Below are positions 19,379 to 27,576 of a DNA stretch of 64,000 nucleotides, piece by piece. The notes under the pieces are model-generated. The model was not told the DNA's origin. It searched no databases and saw only the letters and a program-made list of their open reading frames with translations. Location of the stretch: contig DHRK01000001.1 in the NCBI GenBank assembly GCA_002410325.1, positions 1 through 64,000 of the forward strand. Reading direction: 5' to 3'. This DNA is from Syntrophomonas sp. UBA5314 (GTDB lineage Bacteria > Bacillota > Syntrophomonadia > Syntrophomonadales > Syntrophomonadaceae). Position numbers and translations under genes: made by a program. Numbering within the stretch: position 1 is the first letter of the stretch; each line of letters opens with the position of its first letter.

Positions 19379-19678
19379 ATGAATAACACAAGAACATGGG
19401 AAGAATATTATCTGCAGTATATGGATGGTAATGCGAAACTGGAAATCGGGCCCGTATCGGTTGAAGAGCTAAACCAGATGTGGATTGATATGAGAGAAAA
19501 CGCCAACAACCGCAAGGAGAACTTGGATTGGGTGCCGGCCTTTTCAGGAGATAATAGTCCTGAGCCCCTGGTGATGTCCATCGAAAAACTGAATGAAATC
19601 TACGTCAGAATGTATATTGGAATAGAGAACGCAGAAATTAAGGATTTCCCCATTTACCGGACATTACCGGCGGCTTAA
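19379..19678 (+). CDS. Unknown small acidic protein, 99 residues
   Basis: A 99-residue acidic protein with no recognised domain, signal or membrane segment. It contains two copies of a short pattern around ELNQMWIDMRENA and KLNEIYVRMYIGI, suggesting an internal duplication of about 45 residues. GGAGG lies nine bases before the ATG. It follows the 224-residue gene by 21 bases and shares its sigma-54 promoter; a terminator closes the pair at 19762. Confidence 0.7.
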   Translation: MNNTRTWEEYYLQYMDGNAKLEIGPVSVEELNQMWIDMRENANNRKENLDWVPAFSGDNSPEPLVMSIEKLNEIYVRMYIGIENAEIKDFPIYRTLPAA

Positions 19679-19761
19679 AATAAGCTCGCGATAGGTGAGA
19701 AGTAAATCCTTGCGCCAAGTCATAATCGGCTCATTTTGAGTCTTATGCAAAACCCCCCATT

Positions 19762-19806
19762 CTTTCGCCTCGAGTTTTACTTGAGGTGAAAGTCTTTTTT
19801 TTTCTT
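19762..19806 (+). terminator. Rho-independent terminator
   Basis: CTTTCGCCTC and GAGGTGAAAG pair across GAGTTTTACTT, followed by TCTTTTTTTTTC. It ends the sigma-54-controlled two-gene operon. Confidence 0.85.
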
Positions 19807-20046
19807 AAAATATTGGTGGGTTTATATGGGTATGCATGGTATTGTTTTTATATCAGGCCGCAATTAACGTTTTCTACCAGAACTGGCTTTCAGGGGGCTT
19901 TTCATTAAACCGTGGCGAAATGGCGTGCCACTGCCAGATGGTTGTTTTTCCGACAGCCTATATGATCATAGGCCGGGTGGATTTGTTGAATCAATGTGCC
20001 CCTATTGGCGGCATCCGGATCTAATCAAATGAAGGAGTTGAGCGTT
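19807..20046. other. Intergenic region, no gene recognised
   Basis: About 240 bases between the terminator and the next methyltransferase. Only the AAGGAG ribosome site just before 20047 is recognised; no promoter or RNA structure stands out. Confidence 0.4.
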
Positions 20047-20763
20047 ATGAAACCGGCAGAGAACAAAGCACCGGTCTGGCTGTACGATGAATTCAAACAC
20101 GCCGGTGTAGACTATGCCAATACGGCTGTAGCCAGGGATTACGACGAACACCACCAGAGGTTCAGAGATTACGAAAAGGATGCGGCCCTGGTACTGGAGC
20201 GCCTGGGAATAGGCCCGCAGCACGAAGTGATTGATTTCGGCTGCGGCACCGGTGCCTTTGTAGTCCCCGCGGCCCGGGCATGCAAGAAGATATACGCCAT
20301 AGATATTTCGCCGTCTATGCTGGACCTCTGCGAACGGAAGGTGAAGGCGGCAGGGCTGGATAATGTAGAACTCCGTTGCGCCGGGTTCCTTACCTATCAT
20401 CATAACGAGGCGCCGGTTGATGGCATTGTCTCAACCGCTGCTTTTCATCACCTCCCGGATTTCTGGAAAGTGGTGGCTTTGCAGCGCATGCACGAAATGC
20501 TCAAGCCCGGAGGCAGGCTTTACCTTTTTGATGTAGTGTTCACCTTCCCGGTGGACACCTACCAGGAGGCCCTGGATGGATGGGTGGACAGCATGACTCA
20601 AAAGGGGAGCCAGGCTATGGCGGAAGAAACGGTGATCCATATTCGCGACGAGTTCAGCACGTTTGATTGGATTCTTGAGGAGATACTGGTTAGGACCGGG
20701 TTTGTCATCGAACAAAAATACTCTGATTTTCCCGGATGCCTGGCCTATGTGTGCATAAGATAA
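20047..20763 (+). CDS. Class I SAM-dependent methyltransferase
   Basis: A 238-residue methyltransferase with the SAM site VIDFGCGTGAFVVP, the acidic loop AIDISPSM, and GFLTYHH/FHHLPDFW/LKPGGRLYLFD of the UbiE/methyltransferase-11 type. The start at 20047 is set by AAGGAG nine bases upstream; earlier in-frame ATGs at 19996 and 20029 lack a site. It stands alone after a terminator. Substrate unknown. Confidence 0.8.
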   Translation: MKPAENKAPVWLYDEFKHAGVDYANTAVARDYDEHHQRFRDYEKDAALVLERLGIGPQHEVIDFGCGTGAFVVPAARACKKIYAIDISPSMLDLCERKVKAAGLDNVELRCAGFLTYHHNEAPVDGIVSTAAFHHLPDFWKVVALQRMHEMLKPGGRLYLFDVVFTFPVDTYQEALDGWVDSMTQKGSQAMAEETVIHIRDEFSTFDWILEEILVRTGFVIEQKYSDFPGCLAYVCIR

Positions 20764-21095
20764 ACATGATATCAGCGAGGGCGGCCGGGAATAAACTGAA
20801 AACAGCCGGATCTCAGCAGGTAGATTGCCTGGACCAATAGCGGAACCTGGGCGCCGCTGACAGCTGAGGCGGAATACTGCCTTCCCCCGCAGTTGGACCG
20901 GCCATATAGAGATTTACAAAAGATTCAGCCTTGCTTATTATGGAAATAATCAGGCCCTGGCAAAGAATGTCAGACGGGTGAAAGCGGGGATAACAGCGTG
21001 GAGACCGCATGGTCTGTAATATAATCGCCCTGGCGTTGTTGGGCTTCTAACCGGGACCGGCCGGGCTGAGTTAATAGGGAAAGGGGATAAAAGCC
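20764..21095. other. Intergenic region, no gene recognised
   Basis: About 330 bases between the methyltransferase and the crotonase gene. The ribosome site AAAGGGGA before the GTG start at 21096 is the only feature identified. Confidence 0.4.
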
Positions 21096-21854
21096 GTGTC
21101 AGTTGAAAATTTGGTCATTAAAGAAAAAGCCGATGGTATCGCCTGGATTACCATGAACCGCCCCGAAGCGCTAAATGCGCTGACTCCTGACATGATGAAC
21201 GGGGTTAAGGACGCTGTCCTCGAATTCGACCAGGATCCCGAAGTAGGGGTGATAGTGATTACCGGAACGGGCCGAGCCTGGTGCACCGGTCTGGATCTGA
21301 AATCCCTGGGCGAAATCCAGTTCCAAAACGGAGCGGTGGGACCGGAAATCGACGCCCTGGGGCGTTCCTATATTGACGCCATTCAATCAGCTTCCAAAGT
21401 GGTCATTGCCATGGTCAACGGCTGGGTCTTTACCGGAGGCTTGGAGCTTTTGCTCAGTGTGGATATTATTGTGGCCTCGGAAGATGCGGAGTTTGGAGAC
21501 ACTCACTGCAAGTACGGCATCCGTCCCAGCTGGGGCTTGAGCCAGCGTCTGCCCAGGATAATAGGCATAAACCGGGCCAAGTATCATACTTTTACGGCCA
21601 GGAATATTACCGCCCAGCAAGCCAGGGAATACGGCCTGGTCAGCGCCGTGGTGCCCCGGGATAAATTGAAAGAGGAAGTGGAATCTATTTGCCGGGCTAT
21701 TCTCAAAAACAGCCGGGAGACAGTTGCCGCCTGCAAGTATATGTACAACCATGGCTGGCAGACCACCCTGGGTGAGGGATTGGAAGAGGTGGAATACAAG
21801 ACGACTTTTGCTATCCATGATACCAATACCCGTTTAGCGGGCTTTATTAAATAA
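21096..21854 (+). CDS. Enoyl-CoA hydratase/isomerase (crotonase) family protein
   Basis: A 252-residue crotonase-fold protein. The oxyanion-hole regions are ITGTGRAWCTGLDL and GWVFTGGLELLLSVD. The Glu of GGLELL matches the first catalytic Glu of enoyl-CoA hydratase, but the second position reads FGDTHCKYG, with His where the classical second Glu stands. The activity may therefore be a variant hydratase, isomerase or other crotonase reaction. A GTG start with AAAGGGGA upstream. A small membrane-protein gene follows by 21 bases. It probably belongs to acyl-CoA metabolism with the dehydrogenase at 10.5 kb, although not in the same operon. Confidence 0.85.
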   Translation: MSVENLVIKEKADGIAWITMNRPEALNALTPDMMNGVKDAVLEFDQDPEVGVIVITGTGRAWCTGLDLKSLGEIQFQNGAVGPEIDALGRSYIDAIQSASKVVIAMVNGWVFTGGLELLLSVDIIVASEDAEFGDTHCKYGIRPSWGLSQRLPRIIGINRAKYHTFTARNITAQQAREYGLVSAVVPRDKLKEEVESICRAILKNSRETVAACKYMYNHGWQTTLGEGLEEVEYKTTFAIHDTNTRLAGFIK

Positions 21855-21875
21855 AAGCATTTAAAGGGTTGGATT

Positions 21876-22082
21876 ATGCATAGAAAGAACGTAAATCGGC
21901 TTATACTGGCCCTTATGGTCATTGGTACAGTATTCGCCGGACAATACCTGCACCTGGAAAAAAGATGGATCATGCTGCTGGGGGCAGTTGCCTTATTGGC
22001 CTGGATTGCCTTTCTTTCCGTACTCCTCACGGGCAAAGGGGGACCCCGGAAATCCAGGAGGATGCCCCCCTGGAAGAAATGA
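21876..22082 (+). CDS. Small two-helix membrane protein
   Basis: A 68-residue protein with two hydrophobic segments (about residues 8-24 and 31-52) and a Lys/Arg-rich tail (GGPRKSRRMPPWKK) expected to face the cytoplasm. AAAGGG precedes the ATG. It follows the crotonase gene by 21 bases and is probably co-transcribed. No family recognised. Confidence 0.6.
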   Translation: MHRKNVNRLILALMVIGTVFAGQYLHLEKRWIMLLGAVALLAWIAFLSVLLTGKGGPRKSRRMPPWKK

Positions 22083-22118
22083 TGGGGCTTTCACGGCCTG
22101 AAAAAAATAATTAATTGG

Positions 22119-22138
22119 TTGACCGGTAGGACGGTCTT
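22119..22138. promoter_or_regulatory. Possible operator upstream of the cupin gene
   Basis: GACCG-GTAGGA-CGGTC is a short inverted repeat starting within TTGACC, which itself could serve as a -35. It lies about 45 bases before the cupin start. Weak; no matching repressor is identified. Confidence 0.3.
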
Positions 22139-22180
22139 GCTCTGGTAAAGGACTGGGGATTAATAAGAAAGGGTGGACAT

Positions 22181-22516
22181 ATGAAGCACCAAAACATTTA
22201 TAAGGCTTCAAGCAGTGGTTATACGGAAGCACTTGAGGGTATTTTTCGCAAGACGCTGGTATTCGGCGAGAACTCTCTACTTACCGAGTTTATTTTAAAA
22301 AAAGGAAAAATACTTCCCCGCCACCGGCATCCCCAGGAGCAGGTCGGCTACCTGGTTGCGGGGCATATCATTCTACATATCGGTGATGAACCATACGATA
22401 TTTGGCCCGGCGACAGCTGGGCCATCCTGGGCGATGTGGAGCACTCGGCCGACATCCTGGAGGATTCGGTTGCGATTGAAATATTTTCGCCGGTACGGGA
22501 GGATTATTTGCCTTAA
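22181..22516 (+). CDS. Cupin-domain protein
   Basis: A 111-residue single cupin barrel. The first metal motif appears as PRHRHPQEQVGYLVAGHI (His, His, Gln) and the second as PGDSWAILGDVEHSADI (terminal His). The family binds a divalent metal and includes small-molecule-binding and enzyme members. AAAGGGTGG lies before the ATG. It stands between a small membrane-protein gene and a DNA methylase. No specific function can be read. Confidence 0.8.
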   Translation: MKHQNIYKASSSGYTEALEGIFRKTLVFGENSLLTEFILKKGKILPRHRHPQEQVGYLVAGHIILHIGDEPYDIWPGDSWAILGDVEHSADILEDSVAIEIFSPVREDYLP

Positions 22517-22598
22517 AGGTTTGGGTCATAATGCTACAACATATCCTTGAGCAGGATTCGCGACGGTTTAATAGAAGGTCTATTCTAGAGGTGATTGA

Positions 22599-23423
22599 AT
22601 GCGCCCCTTCTTGAAGTGGCCCGGGAATAAATACAGAATAATTGAAGCAATAAAAGGGCGTCTGCCGGTGGGAAAAAGACTGGTAGAGCCTTTTGTCGGT
22701 TCCGGGGCGGTTTTCCTCAATACCGATTATGAGCGGTATTTATTAAACGATAATAATCCCGATTTAATCACTCTGTATAAAATACTGAAAAAAGAAGGGG
22801 AGCCCTTCATTCAATACTGCCAGACCTTTTTCACCCCTGAAAACAATTCTTCTGATAAATACTATGAATTACGCGCTCTGTTTAACCGGACTGACGACTC
22901 GCGTTTGAAATCAGCCCTGCTGATATACCTGAACCGACACGGCTACAATGGTTTGGTTCGCTATAATTTGCAGCATGAGTTAAACGTGCCCTTTGGTGAT
23001 TATAAAAGACCCTATTTCCCGTACCAAGAACTGCTGTTTTTCTTTAAAAAGACCAGCCAGGCAGTCTTTACCTGCAATGATTTTTTGCAAACCATGGCCG
23101 AGGCCAGGCCGGGCGATGTCCTGTACTGCGATCCCCCCTATGTGCCCTTGTCCGCAACTTCGAGCTTCACGGCTTACTCTGCGGGCGGCTTTTATCTGGA
23201 CCGGCAAAAAGACCTGGCTAGGATGGCTGAGGAACTGTCAGGCCGGGGCATACCGGTCCTCATATCCAACCACGATACCGAATTCACCAACCGGGCCTAC
23301 CAGAATGCCGATATACAGCGTTTGCAAGTGCAGCGCTTTATCAGCTGCGATGGGGAAAACCGCAAAAAAGTGGGGGAAATCCTGGCCTTATTTGCTCCCC
23401 GGGAGAGGGCCGTAAACCCCTAA
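22599..23423 (+). CDS. dam: DNA adenine methylase, Dam/D12 class
   Basis: A 274-residue N6-adenine methyltransferase. The N-terminal MRPFLKWPGNKYRI and FVGSGAVFLN are the SAM-binding region, and CDPPYVP is the DPPY catalytic motif near residue 178. Dam-class enzymes usually modify GATC. No restriction endonuclease of matching type is adjacent, so this looks like a solitary methylase; the GIY-YIG gene downstream is on the opposite strand. A terminator follows. The symbol is by family resemblance; specificity is not proven. Confidence 0.85.
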   Translation: MRPFLKWPGNKYRIIEAIKGRLPVGKRLVEPFVGSGAVFLNTDYERYLLNDNNPDLITLYKILKKEGEPFIQYCQTFFTPENNSSDKYYELRALFNRTDDSRLKSALLIYLNRHGYNGLVRYNLQHELNVPFGDYKRPYFPYQELLFFFKKTSQAVFTCNDFLQTMAEARPGDVLYCDPPYVPLSATSSFTAYSAGGFYLDRQKDLARMAEELSGRGIPVLISNHDTEFTNRAYQNADIQRLQVQRFISCDGENRKKVGEILALFAPRERAVNP

Positions 23424-23505
23424 AACCTGCCTTATGCTGGCCGTGTCAGCAGCTCTGCCCCATTTAGACCCGGCACTCGTTCCCGAACGCATTTAACAGA
23501 AAATA

Positions 23506-23541
23506 AAAAGAGGCCTGGAACTTCTCGCTCCAGGCCCTTTT
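23506..23541 (+). terminator. Rho-independent terminator of the methylase gene
   Basis: GGCCTGGA and TCCAGGCC pair around ACTTCTCGC, followed by CTTTTCC, 83 bases beyond the methylase stop. Confidence 0.75.
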
Positions 23542-23599
23542 CCCGAACAGCTTAAGACATAGCTTAACCGCTGCTGGATCATAAAGGCTAAGGCAAAAT

Positions 23600-23637
23600 A
23601 AAAAACCCTGCCCGGCGATATTAAAGGGCAAGGTTTC
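23600..23637 (-). terminator. Rho-independent terminator of the GIY-YIG operon
   Basis: On the minus strand AAACCTTGCCC pairs with GGGCAGGGTTT (one mismatch), followed by TTTATTTTG. It lies 13 bases after the stop of the GIY-YIG gene. Confidence 0.75.
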
Positions 23638-23649
23638 ATCTCCACCAAC

Positions 23650-24006
23650 TTATTTCGGAGGCTTATTGTAGCCCCGGTCGCCGTAAGGCTGCAGTTTCTC
23701 CAGCCACCGGGCTTCCATTTGCTTCAATTCCCAGCGCACATCGGCAACTTCATCGCTGGGTTTTTCCTCCAGCACCTGATAGGTAAAGGCGTCCGGGCCA
23801 AAGCGTTTCCAGTCCTCCTGCAAACCGGAATTTATATGTTTGCCCGAGTGCAAATAGCTCTGCAGAACCATCCATTTGTTCTTCAGGTTGGGATAGCTGC
23901 CTATATAAATTTTGCCGTTGGAGGTATTGCTGATCTGTATAACGCCCATATAGGTTTTGATCTGCTTGTACTGTTCCAGGAGCTTCTTGCGGTCCTTCTT
24001 ATCCAT
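23650..24006 (-). CDS. GIY-YIG nuclease family protein
   Basis: A 118-residue protein. The GIY-YIG-type core reads MGVIQISNTSNGKIYIGS (GVI and YIG in place of GIY and YIG), then LKNKWMVLQSYLHSGKH with a conserved Arg/His region and Glu residues later. The family includes small structure-specific or homing-type nucleases, but many short members have no known role. It is second in a two-gene minus-strand operon after the 160-residue unknown protein (31-base gap). No intron or mobile element surrounds it. Confidence 0.7.
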   Translation of the reverse strand: MDKKDRKKLLEQYKQIKTYMGVIQISNTSNGKIYIGSYPNLKNKWMVLQSYLHSGKHINSGLQEDWKRFGPDAFTYQVLEEKPSDEVADVRWELKQMEARWLEKLQPYGDRGYNKPPK

Positions 24007-24037
24007 TGCCCAATATCCTTTCCCAATCTGTTAAATA

Positions 24038-24520
24038 TCAATAGCCCATCTCTTTTAGTATTCTGGAGAGGGTCTGCATACGCTCGCCAATAAGCTCACC
24101 ATCTTTGCTTAAGGCCTGGCTGAATAATCTGATATCTTCATCCAGCTTCTCATTGTCGGTGCATACGGCTACGGTCATGGCGTCCCCCTGTAAGCCGATT
24201 CGATCAATGACGGGCTTCTCGGTATCATAGAGTTTCTCGTACTTGTAGGATTCTTCTTGAAAATGCAGTTTAGCCCGGCAGACCAGTATGGCCAGGTCCA
24301 GCACCCGGTGCAGCGGCAGCTCTTCGGATTGCCGGGACCATTTTTCGCCGGTATATCTCCACACCTTGGCGGAAATATCAACCTTGCCCCGGTCGTTCCA
24401 CTGCGCCAATCCCAGGGAAAGGCCTTTGGCATCGGTATTATAAGCGTAGCGGCCGTCTACATTCTCGTAGTTGCCGGCAACTATAACCGGTTTGTGCTTG
24501 AGTGTGGTTGGTATTTTCAT
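24038..24520 (-). CDS. Conserved hypothetical protein, possibly DUF6530
   Basis: A 160-residue soluble protein opening MKIPTTLKHKPVIVAGNYEN, which I tentatively associate with the DUF6530 family. No catalytic motif is evident. The start at 24520 is preferred because GGAGGG lies six bases before it; an ATG at 24541 is upstream of the site itself. It precedes the GIY-YIG gene in the same operon. A palindrome at 24549-24567 lies just upstream and may control it. Confidence 0.6.
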   Translation of the reverse strand: MKIPTTLKHKPVIVAGNYENVDGRYAYNTDAKGLSLGLAQWNDRGKVDISAKVWRYTGEKWSRQSEELPLHRVLDLAILVCRAKLHFQEESYKYEKLYDTEKPVIDRIGLQGDAMTVAVCTDNEKLDEDIRLFSQALSKDGELIGERMQTLSRILKEMGY

Positions 24521-24548
24521 CATATTCCCTCCAGGAATCATATTAGTA

Positions 24549-24567
24549 ATTTAGTAAATTACTAAAT
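24549..24567. promoter_or_regulatory. Perfect 19-base palindrome in a divergent promoter region
   Basis: ATTTAGTAA-A-TTACTAAAT has nine-base perfect arms, with an extra TTAGTAA half-site at 24543. It lies 29 bases before the start at 24520 and 155 bases before the MFS gene. The TTAGTAA/TTACTAA type is seen for some HxlR/MarR-like repressors; the regulator is not in view. Confidence 0.6.
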
Positions 24568-24722
24568 AATATTAACATATATGCCGCGTCGCCGGCAAGT
24601 CAATTCAGGATGAGTGAGGCTTGGCATTCATTGGCTATTGGGCAAGCGAAGCTAAGCGAAGGGTCTAACATTCATAAAAGTTGTTAAAAATAAGAGGGTT
24701 TAATTTTTAATTGGGGAAGTAA

Positions 24723-26027
24723 ATGGCTGAGGCGCAAATGATCAATGACCACAGGGAAAGTGGCAGGCTGGGAGGGCTCGTATTGACCGGTAAATCAGGC
24801 AGTATATTTCGCAACCGCTTTATGCAGGCGGTTTTGCTGTCCGGCGTTTTTTTACAGATTGGCATCTGGGTGCGCAACTTTGCGGTTCTGCTGTTTATTA
24901 TGGACAAAACCAATGCCAATCCCATTGCCGTTTCTTTAATCTATGTGGCCGAATATGTGCCTATTTTCCTATTCTCCTTTATCGGCGGCACCTTTGCCGA
25001 CCGCTGGCGGCCGCGCAAGACGATGATAGCGTCTGATCTGCTGAGCGCCCTCTCCGTGTTTATCGTATTGCTGACCGTCATCTATGGAAGCTGGCAAGCG
25101 GTGTTCCTGATAACCTTTATTTCGGCCATACTATCCCAGTTTTCGCAGCCTTCGGCCATGAAGCTGTTCAAATTCTATGTGCCCGTGGAGCAATTGCAGT
25201 CGGCTATGGCCTTATTTCAAACCCTGAATTCCATATTCATGATCATCGGCCCGGTGCTGGGAACCATGATCTATCTGAAGCTGGGAATCAACTATGCCAT
25301 AGCCATTATGGGCCTGGCCTTTTTATTGTCGGCGGGAATGCTAACCCTGCTGCCTTCCGACCCGATCGGGGAAGCCCCTGCCCAGGGTCATTTCTGGCAT
25401 GAGATGATAGAAGGCTTTAAATATGTTCTGGGCAACAAGGTGCTGACGATCATGGGCGAGGTTTTTATGGTGGCCGGGCTGGCGGTTGGAGTGATCCAAC
25501 CCCTGGGGATCTTTATCGTAACGGAGAGGCTGGGATTGCCCAAAGAGAGCCTGCAATGGCTTCTGGCGGTCAACGGAGCCGCCATGCTGGTGGGCGGCGG
25601 AGTCGTGGCTGGATGGGCCAATCGTATTGCGCCCCAGAAGCTTTTAATGGGAGGGAGCTTGATAAGCGCGATAGCTGTTTTAGGCGTGGGGTTCTCAAAG
25701 ATATGGCTCCTCACTTTGGCTTTTCAGGCCCTGAGCGGTTTGGTACTGCCTTCGGTTTTCGTAGGCCTCAATACCCTGATCCTGCACAACACCGAGCAGG
25801 AATTTGTGGGAAGGGTCAATGGAGTTTTAAATCCACTGTTTATCGGGGGTATGGTGGTTACTATAAGCATTTCCGGCTGGCTTAAAACCCATATTGCTCT
25901 GCCTGGCATCTATATCATTTCGGCCCTGCTTTTAATGGGCGCTACCCTGCTCTGTCTCCCCCTCCAGCGCAAAGGAACGCCGGCGCTGCCTTCAACCGAT
26001 GAGCTGTCCGGGAGTACTATGGAATAA
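24723..26027 (+). CDS. MFS transporter, macrolide-efflux-like
   Basis: A 434-residue carrier with about 12 membrane segments. The loop between helices 2 and 3 reads GGTFADRWRPRKTM, matching the G-x-x-x-D-R-x-x-R-K/R motif of the major facilitator superfamily. Similarity is to the MFS-3/enterobactin-exporter or macrolide-efflux branch by overall pattern. A GGGGAAG site precedes the ATG. Upstream lies a perfect palindrome shared with the divergent operon. Probably a proton-driven exporter; substrate unknown. Confidence 0.85.
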   Translation: MAEAQMINDHRESGRLGGLVLTGKSGSIFRNRFMQAVLLSGVFLQIGIWVRNFAVLLFIMDKTNANPIAVSLIYVAEYVPIFLFSFIGGTFADRWRPRKTMIASDLLSALSVFIVLLTVIYGSWQAVFLITFISAILSQFSQPSAMKLFKFYVPVEQLQSAMALFQTLNSIFMIIGPVLGTMIYLKLGINYAIAIMGLAFLLSAGMLTLLPSDPIGEAPAQGHFWHEMIEGFKYVLGNKVLTIMGEVFMVAGLAVGVIQPLGIFIVTERLGLPKESLQWLLAVNGAAMLVGGGVVAGWANRIAPQKLLMGGSLISAIAVLGVGFSKIWLLTLAFQALSGLVLPSVFVGLNTLILHNTEQEFVGRVNGVLNPLFIGGMVVTISISGWLKTHIALPGIYIISALLLMGATLLCLPLQRKGTPALPSTDELSGSTME

Positions 26028-26214
26028 ACTATATTGAGATAATTTGCTCCGGCAAAGCCGTATAATTAAGATACGCTTACCGCGCCTGGGAAAGTATAGC
26101 CCTCGGCGCTGAACACCTTTATCCGCGCTGGAAGGTTTGGGGCCAGGATTTAAACGGAGAGAGACAAAAAAGGATTTGGCCGGATATTTTATGGCAACGG
26201 GAGGAGAGGGAAAG

Positions 26215-26388
26215 GTGGATGAGCAGAAAATAAAAAAGACCCTGGCCAAAATGGAACAGTGGATGATGATGACCTGTGAAGGCTGCGCCCTGCCGGAAAA
26301 GTTGAATCCCTTGATTGAAGAACTGAAGCAGCTGCTCGAAGACGGGATGAACGGAAAACCGGTTAACCCGGAAAATCCAGGTCCATGA
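26215..26388 (+). CDS. Small 57-residue protein with a CxxC motif
   Basis: A GTG-started frame with AGGAGAGG seven bases upstream. The product is highly charged and helical (VDEQKIKKTLAKMEQWMMM), has CEGC in the middle and a Pro/Asn-rich tail. No family recognised. Its last 26 bases overlap the 3' end of the convergent WD40-like gene. The good ribosome site favours a real gene, but the assignment is tentative. Confidence 0.5.
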   Translation: MDEQKIKKTLAKMEQWMMMTCEGCALPEKLNPLIEELKQLLEDGMNGKPVNPENPGP

Positions 26389-27328
26389 CAACAGCCTGTT
26401 TCAGGACTTTTGATACCAGGACGATTTTATCAGGGCCCAAAAAGTATATTTTATAGACCGCACCGGCGGGCCATGCCTCAGGATGGACAAAGGGCATCAT
26501 TTTTTCATCGGACAGCGACCAGGCATAGAGAACATCACTTTTGGATGAGGCGCCAACCGTCCGGCCGGCAGCCAATAGATACCGTCCATCGCCGTTAAAC
26601 ATCACCTGGTGGATGGAGTTGACGCCGTCGTTCGCGTTGCTGCAAAATTCCGCTTCTTCAATATCCGGATCAAATAGTTTAACACTATTCTTGAGGCCCA
26701 CGGCAAACCGCTTTTCACGGTGGTGAAAGGCCAGGCATTTTCCAGCCGCCTTAAACCGTTCTATCTTAGTACCGGTCTGGGAATGGTAAAGCATCGTGGC
26801 ATGAGGGTGGGCGACGACCAGCATCTGACTATCCGGGGAAAAGTCCATCAAATACGGCCCGGCATCGTTTACCTGCTCATCCATAGTACTGCATATCGAA
26901 TACTTTTGGGTTTCCCAGATCACCGGGCGCGCATTATTATCAAGGGCGGCCAGGTATTGGCCGTCCGGGGAAAACACCGTCTGGTTGTGGCTCAGGCCGA
27001 ACATGCCTTTAAAAAAGCCCTGTTTGTTTAGCCGGCCGTCCACCACCTGCTTGAATTCTCCCGAGGGGAATGACCAGAGTCCCACTTGATTGTCATCGGT
27101 GGCCGCCGCCAGCAAGCGCCCGCCGGGCAAAAAAGCCAGGTCTTGAATGATCCCGCTGGGGGCCTTCAATTTATACGAAGGGGTGGAAAGCTCAGCCATC
27201 GAGCGGACCGTAATCTCGGCCGAACGGAAAGAGAGCAGGTGCTGCCCGTCCGGAGACAGGCGAATTCCGGCCGGTTCTTGTTCAAATGATAGGTGCGCGG
27301 TTATATTCAGGGTAATGGGGGCTGCCAA
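26363..27328 (-). CDS. Cytoplasmic WD40-like beta-propeller protein
   Basis: A 321-residue repeat protein with several propeller-type blades: AGIRLSPDGQHLLSF, IQDLAFLPGGRLLAAATDDN, QTVFSPDGQYLAALDNN, LMDFSPDSQMLVVA and QVMFNGDGRYLLAAG. SPDG/GxxLxxA patterns recur about every 45 residues. No signal peptide is seen, so it is probably cytoplasmic, unlike many YVTN-type proteins. Such proteins act as scaffolds; the partner is unknown. It stands alone and converges on the small CxxC gene. Confidence 0.8.
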   Translation of the reverse strand: MAAPITLNITAHLSFEQEPAGIRLSPDGQHLLSFRSAEITVRSMAELSTPSYKLKAPSGIIQDLAFLPGGRLLAAATDDNQVGLWSFPSGEFKQVVDGRLNKQGFFKGMFGLSHNQTVFSPDGQYLAALDNNARPVIWETQKYSICSTMDEQVNDAGPYLMDFSPDSQMLVVAHPHATMLYHSQTGTKIERFKAAGKCLAFHHREKRFAVGLKNSVKLFDPDIEEAEFCSNANDGVNSIHQVMFNGDGRYLLAAGRTVGASSKSDVLYAWSLSDEKMMPFVHPEAWPAGAVYKIYFLGPDKIVLVSKVLKQAVVMDLDFPG

Positions 27329-27576
27329 TTAAACTACCTCCAGCTTTTTAATACTGCTTTGCATTTCAATACGTCATTATTCTGCCTAAAACGCTAATAA
27401 AAAATCTACCACAATGGGTGCCAAAAATGAAGCCGGTTCGTTCACTGTAATACCGCCCGGTCTGCACCGGGAAGTTCCGGAATGGGGGAGATAGCTGATC
27501 ATGGCCCGTTACAACTGTCAATTTTACAAATAAGCTGACGGCGTTGTACATTAACTATAGAGATAAGGGGGATAAG

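Noticed and set aside
22599..24006. Restriction-modification system formed by the Dam methylase and the GIY-YIG protein
   Set aside because: They are on opposite strands with two terminators between, and the GIY-YIG protein pairs with an unrelated gene in its own operon.
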